From: Halichondria panicea
Taxonomy: Eukaryota > Porifera > Demospongiae > Suberitida > Halichondriidae
NCBI RefSeq assembly: GCF_963675165.1
Contig: NC_087382.1
Coordinates: 2,581,567-2,645,566 of the forward strand
Direction of reading: 5' to 3'
DNA length: 64,000 nucleotides
A program made the translations under genes and the position numbers. Below, piece by piece: positions 1-9,763 of this stretch. Position 1 is the first letter of the stretch. The number at the start of each line of letters is the position of its first letter. The notes under the pieces were generated by a model. It was given only the letters and a program-made list of their open reading frames with translations. It was not told the origin of the DNA and made no database searches.

Positions 1-487
1 GCTCAGGTATTGTCCCAGGTATTGTCCCGGCTCAGATTGTGTCCCAGCAAGAAATACCCTTGTGCGCATGCGCAAATTGAGATTGTGCCCCGCCTGTTGT
101 CCCGGCCCGGTTTTTGGCTCGCCTATTGCCTGGCCAAAACGCGGCCAATACTGGCATGGATACCACTCCATACTGCTTTACCTGCAAGTAATGCTCACTA
201 GCACTAATTAGAGTTGTGCCAAGAAGTATTGTTTAGTGTTGGTAGTTTCAGTGCTTAGTAAGTGTGCAAAGACGGAGATAAATGTCTCACTGACGACAAT
301 TGATCAATTCGGCAGCTCACTTCTCATGACCACCACTCCGTCCGCAAGCGAGTTATTCTTTCCAAATTTTTGGGAGCTGTTACTTTCTTACCCATCTGTA
401 GGTCCATGTAGTTAGTTTTGTGCAAAATCGTCTTGTGCTTCGAGCAATAGCCGCCGATTATAGGTATCTGGCGAAGATCGGTTACTT
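1..487. other. Unassigned sequence before the duplicated region
   Basis: I see no convincing coding exon here. Short open frames exist on both strands but lack splice consensus or recognisable protein motifs. The duplicated unit described next begins near its right edge. Confidence 0.5.
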
Positions 488-582
488 ACTCTATATAAGA
501 GGGAAGGCTTTGAACAGCTAGCTAGCTGAAGCTATCCTGGGTATTTCCAATCATTTTGTGAGTTACTATTAGTCACACAGCA

Positions 583-712
583 ACTGATTTAAAATGTAGC
601 TAGATCTAGCTGCCACGAGGCTAGAGCTCACGTGACAGCACTATAAATCCTTTAGAACACACCTAGCCAAGTCACGTGTTTTAATCCTGGTGCACTCGGA
701 TGGCCTCACTGT
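583..712. repeat. Half hairpin element, inverted relative to 7805-7935
   Basis: This block is absent from duplication copy 2 but matches the reverse complement of about 7805-7935. It contains the arm 'acacacctagccaag' and the motif 'cactcggatggcctc' of the hairpin element described at 7700-7862. It therefore looks like a mobile or rearranged fragment of that family. Confidence 0.6.
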
Positions 713-1588
713 GTCACAGAACTATATATCCAGCTGGAGCTAAGGCTTAGCTCCAAGCTTTTAACTGTCTATGACTAGACTCTCAACAGCTTGCAGCAAC
801 ACAAAATGAGCGGGCAGGCTGGGGCAAGCCACTTCATATAATACTGGGAAGCTACAATCCTATTTCAGACGTCTCTGAATAACTAGTAACAAGTAATTTA
901 GCGATACATCTTGAGAACTCAATGTAAAAACTTGCCTCACTCAGCAATGTTGGGCTCACGTGATGTTGTGTGGCTTTAATGTACAAGAATATCACGTGAC
1001 GGTAACTTCCGCTTTTGACATCGAGTTGCAAGAACTCTGCAAAGGTCTGTAGATAAAAGAGACAAATGGATAGGAAACACTTAGCGCCTCGAAAACTATC
1101 CGCGTTTCCCCCGGGATTTATTCGAGGCCGCCTACTGTACATGGAAAAAAATGGCCAAAAACATAAAAAAGAGACAAATGATTGTCTTACTGTCAGTGTG
1201 AGAACCCTGCTGCTGAACTTTACTTCTGTTTAATACCTGAGGCTAGATGACACAGTACACTACTTATATAGGTTGTTCTAGCTGTATTATAGGTGTTATT
1301 GGTACAAGAAACATCCTAAGTAGTGAAAGCAATGTTTCTGTACCTCTAGCTACTTCATAGCAATCCCAAAAAAGTTTCTGTTATTTCCAAATGATACCTA
1401 GTATAAAGAGACATTAAATTGAAGTGGTAGGGAGACTTGGAAAGGTCTGAATTTTTCAAAACAGCCATAGAAGTAGTTTTCCTGGGGGTTTGGGAGCGAA
1501 ACACGGCTGTATCTTAGCTCAGTGTATGTATTTATATGCAGCTTATGGGATCACATGATCCTTTTCTAATAATTACTATAGTACTCAC

Positions 1589-1684
1589 ATCGTAGCTGGT
1601 GGTGGTTTCATACTCGAAGAGGTTTAGAGTGGGTGCAGAGGAGTAGCCAGTCTGGCCGTACAACACCAACGCAGAGTTGGGAGT
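1589..1684 (-). CDS. Cadherin repeat exon B, copy 1 (partial gene)
   Basis: A 96-nt, phase 0-0 exon on the minus strand, bounded by an acceptor (tttcgtgcag) at the high-coordinate side and a donor (gtgagta) at the low side. It encodes 32 residues starting TPNSALVLY and ending YETTTSYD, the part of an extracellular cadherin (EC) repeat around the LDxE-type strand. Compared with its duplicate at 5764-5883 it is eight residues shorter and has lost the canonical FFALD and LDFE motifs, so this copy may be degenerating or selected for a different surface. Its natural 5' partner is the exon at 2936-3022. No complete cadherin gene is visible; remaining exons would lie elsewhere or be lost. Confidence 0.55.
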
Positions 1685-1980
1685 CTGCACGAAAGACATA
1701 GAAGTATGTGCAGTGGTAAAATTTGATTGGATGGATAGGCTAGCTTGTTCAATATGAATAGCATAGGACTGTGTCTAGTGTAGCATCGTTGAACAACCAT
1801 AACAACTTGTGTTGCAAATTGTAATTATAACTATAGCTCTGGTGGCAAAGGTATTATATATCTGGTATCCTCAAAACATGCGAAAGCGATTAGTAGTGAC
1901 ATTTACATAGCTGATCTATGGGTACGTTGGGGATAATATAATATCCAGCTTTGATCAATCCGATGCAGTGTTGTATAGGA

Positions 1981-2117
1981 TAGACTATACACCTAAGAGT
2001 AGAATATGCGTCTATGTAACCTCCGCGGTTGCGGTTAGCCCGAGGCGCAAAGCCGAGGGAATCTAACCGTAACCAAGGTGGTTACTAAGACGCATATTCT
2101 ACGAGTAGGTGTGGTCT
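1981..2117. mobile_element. Hairpin MITE, copy in duplication unit 1
   Basis: Long imperfect inverted repeat: the arms read 'gagtagaatatgcgtct' on the left and 'agacgcatattctac' on the right, with a loop containing 'cgaggcgcaaagccgag'. A second copy is at 6180-6315 within the other duplication unit. No coding potential. The same loop-type motif recurs in the hairpin at 7700-7862. Confidence 0.75.
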
Positions 2118-2935
2118 ATCTAATTTGGACTTCATTGCGCATGCGCGAGGCGTGGTTATAAAAAGCCAGGTTTGGTGCGTAGCAACAGAAATTGAATTTG
2201 TGCGAGCTGGACGAGCTGGAGAGCTGTGAGAGACACCAGTTGACAGAAAAAGACAAGAAGACGGCTTCAAAACAACGAAAAACTACAGTAAAACTTAGTA
2301 AAGCTTGTGAAACGCTTCTTGAAGATACTGGAAAGAACAGACAAGTAAAAAGAACATAGAACTATGCTAGAACTGACTGCAACACTACAAGAAGAAGAAT
2401 GAAGCACTGTGGTGGAGTGGAGGGGGTATAGAGCAGACTGGACCGGCATGGAACCTCAATAGAAAGTTTCAAGCGACTGCTAAAGTGTTTTTGATGGTTC
2501 CTGGCCCCCCTGCCCATGCCCAACTGGAAAAAGCAATACAAAGCAACAGTGGACATGGAAAGAATGGATATTGACTGAAAAAACTATTGCATTCTGTGTT
2601 TTTTATAATGTTTTTGTCATCTTCTTGTCACTTTCACTAAAAATTTCATTCCAACTTTTGAGAACTTCCTGCAAATTATTTGTCACTTCCTGTAGAATAC
2701 ACGTCCATTTCCTGTCGAATATGTGTCCACTTCCTGTAGATTATGCTTCCATGTAATCTACTGTTTTTAGCCAATCAGATCAATTACATATGATGTAATG
2801 TAGTCTAAACCTCTGCTCTGGTTTTTTAATAAATTATTATGAGAATTTTCTCAATAGTTGATTGAGACTACTACGAGCAATACAATCGATCGCTGTTGAA
2901 TAATTATTATCACTGGTTGTGGTTTGTACTTTCAC

Positions 2936-3022
2936 CTGTAGATTATAGCTGAGCTCAGCGTTAACTCCGGAGTCTCTATCCACGGCAACGGGCTTAACGA
3001 GGGAGGTTCCACTCGTCCCAGT
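2936..3022 (-). CDS. Cadherin repeat exon A, copy 1 (partial gene)
   Basis: A 87-nt, phase 0-0 exon on the minus strand. The acceptor is 'gtgtgccag' and the donor 'caggtgaaag'. It encodes 29 residues containing VDRDSGVNAELSYNL, which matches the calcium-binding DxDSGxNAxLxY motif of cadherin EC repeats. Splicing to exon B (1589-1684) keeps frame and joins the two halves of one EC repeat. The other copy (7167-7247) is identical except for a six-base deletion. The signature is strong, but the pair is isolated, so it may be part of a large cadherin gene extending beyond the window or a pseudogene fragment. Confidence 0.6.
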
Positions 3023-3362
3023 CTGGCACACATCCACAGCGTACAAGGGTCATAATCAACTTATCTGCCAAGTTGGGGGTGGCTGAACCTTTATTTGCAT
3101 GAAGCTGGCCCCACGATCACAAAAGAGGACTAGTTTATATAGATTTAACAGAATAGCTCACAGTTTAGAGACTGAATCGTTTTCCTTGCCTATACTATAG
3201 CTAGCTAACAGCAGAGATCTGGCTCAGCTGGATAATAAGATACATTTCCCTGTGATTTGTATACTAGGATAGTATAGTCATGTCTATCTCAAGACTAAAG
3301 TTCCAAGAACTAGGTAGAGAGCATGAAAAAACTATAGCTAGAATTGGAGCTATAGTGCCCTT

Positions 3363-3748
3363 TGTTGCATTTTGAGTGGGCAGATCAAAGGAAACACTGT
3401 GCCAATATCTGCCATATGGCACAGGTCAAGCCTTGAACTGTGCCACTATCTAGATACTGGCATAGTATGGCTGAAGTTACCTAAAGCCCACCCTCTACCC
3501 AGTAACCTGAAACGGTCCCTTTTATAGTATAACACTGTTAACAGATTCAGTGGTAAACAGAAAACGTTTTTCATGCTGTCTGGGTGCATTCCACAGCCAC
3601 CACAAGTAGTTGAAACTAGTTGTCTTATAAAAGGAGTGATGTGTACACGGAAAGGAATGCACAAGGAATGCAACAAATCAGTTGTTATACACAGCTCACT
3701 CGTGTGCACATTGGATATATTGGCTCAGTAGTGCCTTTGCCCTCGAGG
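3363..3748. other. Spacer between duplication copies
   Basis: Unique sequence between copy 1 and the shared lead-in of copies 2 and 3 (the motif 'cttaagtgtggattaag' at about 3749 recurs at about 8459). No supported gene. Confidence 0.5.
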
Positions 3749-4556
3749 CTTAAGTGTGGATTAAGTTATTTAATCCATGGTCACCTGACTACTTTCAGAT
3801 AAGCTGATTGGCTGGAGATTATGTGATCAGCACTAACTTATGTAAAACCATACAGACCTTTGCTTCTTGCAACTCGATGTCTAGAGCGGAAGTGCCTGTC
3901 ACGTGAACCATTACGTAAAAAGATTGAATTCTGGCTCATTCCTAACCAATTTTTTCTCCAATAGAGCCTATTTAATTTTGTTAAACTGGGAAAAATTCGA
4001 CCTATATATAAGAGGGAAGGCTTAGCTAGCTGAAGCTATCCTGGGTATTTCCAATCATTTTGTGAGTTACTGTTAGTCACACAGCCTGTGTCACAGAACT
4101 ATATATCCAGCTGGAGCTAAGGCTTAGCTCCAAGCTTTTAACTGTCTATGACTAGACTCTCAACAGCTTGCAGCAACACAAAATGAGCGGGCAGGCTGGG
4201 GCAAGCCACTTCATATAATACTGGGAAGCTACAATCCTATTTCAGACGTCTCTGAATAACTAGTAACAAGTAATTTAGTGATACATCTTGAGAACTCAAT
4301 GTAAAAAACTTGCCTCACTCAGCAATGTTGGGCTCACGTGATGTTGTGTGGCTTTAATTAATGTACAAGAATATCACGTGACGGTAACTTCCGCTTTTGA
4401 CATCGAGTTGCAAGAACTCTGCAAAGGTCTGTAGATAAAAGAGACAAATGGATAGGAAACCCTTAGCGCCTCGAAAACTATCCGCGTTTCCCCCGGGATT
4501 TATTCGAGGCCGCCTACTGTACATGGAAAAAAATGGCCAAAAACACAAAAAAGAGA

Positions 4557-5347
4557 CAAACTAGAGCACTAAAGTGCAAACCCTCGGCTGGTGACATGAT
4601 TAAAAAGAAACCAGAAATATAATGCAGTGCATATAGTGATGTTGTTATCATGTATGACTTGCACAGCAACTCAGGAGCAATAAAACTAAACCAGACTGGA
4701 GGCATGCTGAAACATTTGAGAACAGGTAGTGGTACTATAGTCTAGATATATGCACTGTGGATTGGGATCACAGTAAAGAAGCCTGGAGTCTCAGAGAAGT
4801 ATGGCTCCAGGTTCTGCATGGAGTAGGATCCCAGTCAGCAGCAGGAGCTATAATTCAAGCTTCTACTTTAGTGACCATTGTTCCTGGTATATACAGCTTT
4901 CTACTTTAGTGACCCTGTTCCATCGTTCTTGATACAGGATCACTTCAGTTATAAGTAACACATGTGCAAGTTCTGTTCAAGCTACATTTTGCTCGCTTTT
5001 ATTAGACAAAGGAGCTTTAACACCGAAAGCTGCCACTATCAAAAGTACTAACTTGTTGTGTGGAGGCTACTCATGCTGTAAACGCAGTGCTAGAACATCC
5101 AGGTAAGCAGACCTAGTCACAAGCTTATTCAAGCTTCTTAGCTTTTGCTCGACAAAGAAGCTTTAACATCAAAATCTGCCACTATTTAAATCAAGATATT
5201 GTTCTGTGAAGGCTACCTATGCTGCAAACGCAGCGCTATGGCATCCAGGTGAGTAGATATACTCGTGACAAACAGACAAACAAACAAACAAACAAACAAA
5301 CAAACCAACAGACTACTATACCCGTGGCCGCCCACGCGCCTCGGGTA
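4557..5347. mobile_element. Inserted element with internal tandem repeat
   Basis: Copies 1 and 3 of the duplication run directly from 'agagacaaa' to 'tgattgtcttac', whereas copy 2 has this block between them, which defines an insertion. It starts 'ctagagcactaaagtg', contains two diverged copies of about 140 bp (near 4978-5110 and 5127-5265), a (caaa)n tract at about 5276-5312, and ends with 'cgcccacgcgcctcggg'. A related sequence lies at 40110-40325. No protein signature; it may be SINE-like or a non-autonomous element. Confidence 0.65.
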
Positions 5348-5763
5348 ATGATTGTCTTACTGTCAGTGTGAGAACCCTGCTGCTGAACTTTTACTTCTGT
5401 TTAATACCTGAGGCTAGATGACACAGTACACTACTTATATAGGTTGTTCTAGCTGTATTATAGGTGTTATTGGTACAAGAAATATCCTAAGTAGTGAAAG
5501 CAATGTTTCTGTACCTCTAGCTACTTCTTAGCAATCCCAAAAAAGTTTCTGTTATTTCCAAATGATACCTAGTATAAAGGGACATTAAATTGAAGTGGTA
5601 GGGAGACTTGGAAAGGTCTGAATTTTTTTTCAAAACAGCCATAGAAGTAGTTTTCCTGGGGGTTTGGGAGCGAAACACGGCTGTATCTTAGCTCAGTGTA
5701 TGTATTTTATATGCAGCTTATGGGATCACGTGATCTGTTTCTAATAATTATTATAGTACTCAC

Positions 5764-5883
5764 ATCGTAGCTGGTGGTGGTTTCAAAGTCGAGGGAGTTT
5801 AGAATGGCCTTAAGGTAGTCAAGTGCAAAGAAGTTGTCAGTCTGGTCGGCCAGGCTGTACAACACCAACGCAGAGTTGGGAGT
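5764..5883 (-). CDS. Cadherin repeat exon B, copy 2 (partial gene)
   Basis: A 120-nt, phase 0-0 minus-strand exon with the same acceptor and donor as its duplicate at 1589-1684. The 40 residues include DNFFALDYLKAILNSLDFE and TTTSYD, a good match to the middle of a cadherin EC repeat (nFFxLD, then LDxE, then Y-D). It preserves the eight residues lost from copy 1. On the minus strand it follows exon A2 (7167-7247) and precedes exon A1 (2936-3022), so two EC modules could be spliced in series. No full-length gene can be built from the window. Confidence 0.62.
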
Positions 5884-6179
5884 CTGCACGAAAGACATAG
5901 AAGTATGTGCAGTGGTAAAATTTGATTGGATGGATAGGCTAGCTTGTTCAATATGAATAGCATAGGACTGTGTCTAGTGTAGCATCGTTGAACAACCATA
6001 ACAACTTGTGTTGCAAATTGTAATTATAACTATAGCTCTGGTGGCAAAGGTATTATATATCTGGTATCCTCAAAACATGCGAAAGCGATTAGTAGTGACA
6101 TTTACATAGCTGATCTATGGGTACGTTGGGGATAATATAATATCCAGCTTTGATCAATCTGATGCAGTGTTGTATAGGA

Positions 6180-6315
6180 TAGACTACACCTAAGAGTAGA
6201 ATATGCGTCTATGTAACCTCCGCGGTTGCGGTTAACCCGAGGCGCAAAGCCGAGGGAATCTAACCGTAACCAAGGTGGTTACTAAGACGCATATTCTACG
6301 AGTAGGTGTGGTCTA
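6180..6315. mobile_element. Hairpin MITE, copy in duplication unit 2
   Basis: Second copy of the hairpin described at 1981-2117, with the same arms and loop. It was probably already present before the segmental duplication because its position within the unit is the same. Confidence 0.75.
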
Positions 6316-7166
6316 TCTAATTTGGACTTCATTGCGCATGCGCGAGGCGTGGTTATAAAAAGCCAGGTTTGGTGCGTAGCAACAGAAATTGAATTTGTGC
6401 GAGCTGTGAGAGACACCAGTTGACAGAAAAAGACAAGAAGACGGCTTCAAAACAACGAAAAACTACAGTAAAACTTAGTAAAGCTTGTGAAACGCTTCTT
6501 GAAGATACTGGAAAGAACAGACAAGTAAAAAGAACATAGAACTATGCTAGAACTGACTGCAACACTACAAGAAGAAGAATGAAGCACTGTGGTGGAGTGG
6601 AGGGGGTATAGAGCAGACTGGACCGGCATGGAATCATAGAAAGTGTCAAGCGACTGCTAAAGTGTTTTTTTGATGCTTCCTGGCCCCCCTGCCCATGCCC
6701 AACTGGAAAAAGCAATACAAAGCAACAGTGGACATGGAAAGAATGGATATTGACTGAAAAAACTATTGCATTCTGTTTTTTATAATGTTTTTGTCATCTT
6801 CTTGTCACTTTCACTAAAAATTTCATTCCAACTTTTGAGAACTTCCTGCAAATTATTTGTCACTTCCTGTAGAATATACGTCCATTTCCTGTAGAATATG
6901 CGTCCACTTCCTGTAGAATATGCGCCCATTTCCTGTAGAATAAGTACCTTCTTGTAGATTATGCTTCTTCTTCGTAATCTACTGTTTTTAGCCAATCAGA
7001 TTAATTACATATGATGTAATGCAGTCTAAATAAAATTAAACCTCTGCTCTGGTTTCTTAATAAATTATTATGAGAATTTTCTCAATAGTAGATTGAGACT
7101 ACTACGAGCAATACAATCGATCGCTGTTGAATAATTATTATCACTTGTTGTGGTTTGTACTTTCAC

Positions 7167-7247
7167 CTGAAGATTATAGCTGAGCTCAGCGTTAACTCCG
7201 GAGTCTCTATCCACGGGCTTAACGAGGGAGGTTCCACTCGTCCCAGT
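7167..7247 (-). CDS. Cadherin repeat exon A, copy 2 (partial gene)
   Basis: An 81-nt, phase 0-0 minus-strand exon, the duplicate of 2936-3022. A six-base in-frame deletion removes the residues AV just before the calcium-binding DRDSGVNAELSY motif; the motif itself is intact and splice sites are conserved. The in-frame nature of the indel is mildly in favour of function. Confidence 0.58.
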
Positions 7248-7699
7248 CTGGCACACATCCACAGCGTACAAGGGTCATAATTAACTTATCTGCCAAGTTG
7301 GGCGTGGCTGAACTTTTATTTGCATGAAGCTGGCCACGATCACAAAAGAGGACTAGTTTATATAGATTTAAGCCAGAATAGCTCACAGTTTAGAGACTGA
7401 ATCGTTTTCCTTGCCTATACTAGCTAGCTAACAGCCTAACTGCAGAGATCTGGAAGAGAAGGGGTGCTCAGCTGGATAATAAGATACATTTCTCTGTGAT
7501 TTGTATACTAGGATAGTATATAGTCATGTCTATCTCAAGACTAAAGCTCCAAGAACTATAGTTAGAGAGCATGAAAAAACTATAGCTAGAATTGGAGCTA
7601 TAGTGCCCTATAATTCCTGGACAGCTCTTAAAGATACATGAGTCAAAATAATTACGTGAAATATTGCTAAACACGGGCAAACCCACTGCCTATGTATTA

Positions 7700-7862
7700 T
7701 TTAAAACACACCTAGCCAAGATTAAGTGTTGTAATGTGCGTGCCGAGGATGGCCTCGAGGTTAACGTGGTGCTCGAGGCGCAGCCGAGTGCATTACATAA
7801 CCGAGAGGCCATCCGAGTGCACCAGCATTAAAACACGTGACTTGGCTAGGTGTGTTCTAAAG
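7700..7862. mobile_element. Hairpin MITE with 'acacacctagccaag' arms
   Basis: The left arm 'acacacctagccaag' is mirrored by 'cttggctaggtgtgt' on the right, with inner paired arms 'gatggcctc' and 'gaggccatc' around a loop containing 'cgaggcgcagccgag'. One arm plus flank reappears inverted at 583-712. Confidence 0.7.
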
Positions 7863-8056
7863 GATTTATAGTGCTGTCACGTGAGCTCTAGCCTCGTGGC
7901 AGCTAGATCTAGCTACATTTTAAATCAGTTGCTGGTGGCTAGCTAGCTAGCTAGACGTAATAGCAAGTTTTAGTAGGTTTGTAGATCCAGTAACTGATGC
8001 AAAGGAGAAGGAGATACGATCTAAAGCTATCTGGACTGACTGGGCATGTTCTCGAT

Positions 8057-8254
8057 TTATTTCTCCTGCTGACCAACAGTCCCAATCCCACTAACTGGAT
8101 ATGCCTCCAGCTGATCTGGCTTACTGGATGGGAAACTTTGTGCACAAACTATATGGCAATGAGTATCTGGTTTGCTCTTTTGGAAAGCTATGATATTCGA
8201 AGCACCTTTGATGAAACGATTATATGGATCTGGCTTAGGTACAGGTATGTACAT
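8057..8254 (-). CDS. Weak candidate terminal exon, unknown product
   Basis: A 65-codon minus-strand frame rich in Pro, Lys and Ser, ending at a TAA. Its composition is more protein-like than surrounding frames, but there is no recognised domain and no clear acceptor. It may be chance. It sits in unique sequence between duplication copies 2 and 3. Confidence 0.15.
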   Translation of the reverse strand: MYIPVPKPDPYNRFIKGASNIIAFQKSKPDTHCHIVCAQSFPSSKPDQLEAYPVSGIGTVGQQEK

Positions 8255-8458
8255 CTTTGAAGCAAGCTGAGCCTATTTCTCCAGACGAAAAAGCGATGCT
8301 ATAGTCAAGTCAGCAATTTGGTACACATGAAACAAGTCGAAACAATAACATTCAACTTTCTAATACTTTTCAGCTTTGCTTTACGTGTACATATTCAATC
8401 TGCTTGTATTATGATTGTTTGATAAAAAGTGTGCATTAACAAACCAACTTAAAGCACA

Positions 8459-9095
8459 CTTAAGTGTGGATTAAGTTATTTAATCCATGGTCACCTGACT
8501 ACTTTCAGATAAGCTGATTGGCTGGAGATCATGTGACAGCACTAACTTAGTAAAACCATACATGTAGATAAAAGAGACAAATCGGATAGGAAACACTTAG
8601 CGCTTCGAAAACTATCCGCGTTTCCCCCGGGATTTATTCGAGGCCGCCTACTGTACATGGAAAAAAATGGCCAAAAACACAAAAAAGAGACAAATGATTG
8701 TCTTACTGTCAGTGTGAGAACCCTGCTGCTGAACTTTTACTTCTGTTTAATACCTGAGGCTAGATGACACACAGTACACTACTTATATAGGTTGTTCTAG
8801 CTGTATTATAGGTGTTATTGGTACAAGAAACATCCTAAGTAGTGAAAGCAATGTTTCTGTACCTCTAGCTACTTCTTAGCAATCCCAAAAAAGTTTCTGT
8901 TATTTCCAAATGATACCTAGTATAAAGGGACATTAAATTGAAGTGGTAGGGAGACTTGGAAAGGTCTGAATTTTTCAAAACAGCCATAGAAGTAGTTTTC
9001 CTGGGGGTTTGGGAGCGAAACACGGCTGTATCTTAGCTCAGTGTATGTATTTTATATGCAGCTTATGGGATCACGTGATCCGTTTCCTATCCATT
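8459..9095. repeat. Segmental duplication, copy 3 (partial)
   Basis: Matches the lead-in at 3749-3850, then jumps to sequence equivalent to 1060-1565 and 5347-5735, ending just before the point where cadherin exon B would start. It lacks the 4557-5347 insertion, supporting that block as a later insertion in copy 2. Confidence 0.85.
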
Positions 9096-9230
9096 TCTCT
9101 CTTTTATCTATGGTAAAACCTACTGGTTTTACTAATCATGACACAATTATACACTCAAAGGATGTGAGTATATATAATTATAGTTAGCCTGCAGGTACAG
9201 TAATCGTTGCTGCAGTTGTAATTAGGAATC

Positions 9231-9763
9231 TCATTCACACGTAAGAACCTTCTTAACTGGTTGAGTTTTTTTTGACTCTACCTCATCCGTATGCACTTTA
9301 TTAGGTGGTTGAGTGTCCTTTGACTCTCTCTTTGTTGCCTCATCCGTATGCATTTTATTAGCTGGTTGAGTGTCCTTCGACTCTCTCTTTGTTGCCTCAT
9401 CCGTATGCACTTTATTACCTGGTTGAGTGTCCTTCGATTCTCTCTTTGTTGCCTTATCCGTACGCACTTTATTACCTGATTGAGTGTCCTTTGTCTCTCT
9501 CTTTGTTACCTCATCCGTACGCACTTTATTAGCTGGTTGAGTGTCCTTTGACTCTCTCTTTGTTACCTCATCCGTACGTACTTTATTACCTGATTGAGTG
9601 TCCTTCCACCCTCTCTTTGTTGCCTCATCCGTATGCACTTTATTAGCTGGTTGAGTGTCCTTCGACCCCATCTTTGTTGCCTTATCTGTACGCACTGGTT
9701 GAGTGTCCTTTAACCTCCTCTTTGTTGCCTCATCCATACTTCTACAGGTGTCATCTTGTGATA
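9231..9763 (-). CDS. Gene A last exon: 19-residue tandem-repeat tail
   Basis: The exon is entered in phase 1 at an acceptor 'ctcctag' and runs to a TGA. After SQDDTC it contains about nine copies of a 57-bp unit encoding variants of KRESKDTQPANKVHTDEAT. The tail is hydrophilic and rich in Lys, Thr, Asp and Gln. Single-copy relatives of the unit are linker exons in gene C (26988-27055) and gene D (43632-43706). After the last unit the gene C homologue splices at the equivalent lysine, so a donor here rather than the stop is also possible. Confidence 0.55.

Larger units (their letters stand above)
488..3362. repeat. Segmental tandem duplication, copy 1
   Basis: From the motif around 'tataagagggaaggct' onward this stretch is nearly identical to 4001-7605. 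Differences are small indels, a block at about 583-712 present only here, and an insertion present only in copy 2 (4557-5347). Each copy carries one cadherin exon pair on the minus strand. A shorter third copy lies at 8459-9095. High identity in non-coding parts suggests a recent duplication. Confidence 0.9.
3749..7605. repeat. Segmental tandem duplication, copy 2
   Basis: The core 4001-7605 matches 488-3362, and the lead-in 3749-3850 matches 8459-8560. This copy carries an extra roughly 790-bp insertion at 4557-5347 and the second cadherin exon pair (5764-5883 and 7167-7247). Period to the third partial copy is about 4.7 kb. Confidence 0.88.

Noticed and set aside
852-1142. 96-codon minus-strand frame (repeated in shortened form at 4354-4548)
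   Set aside because: It lies in the duplicated non-coding block, its copies are disrupted by frameshifts, and it has no splice sites or recognisable motif.
2267-2449. Identical 60-codon frames at 2267-2449 and 6447-6629
   Set aside because: Identity simply reflects the segmental duplication; composition (Ser, Cys, Phe runs) looks like antisense of A-rich DNA.
9231-9763. CRISPR-like array reading of the 57-bp repeats
   Set aside because: The units are contiguous, coding in one frame and diverged throughout, with no unique spacers; the genome is eukaryotic.
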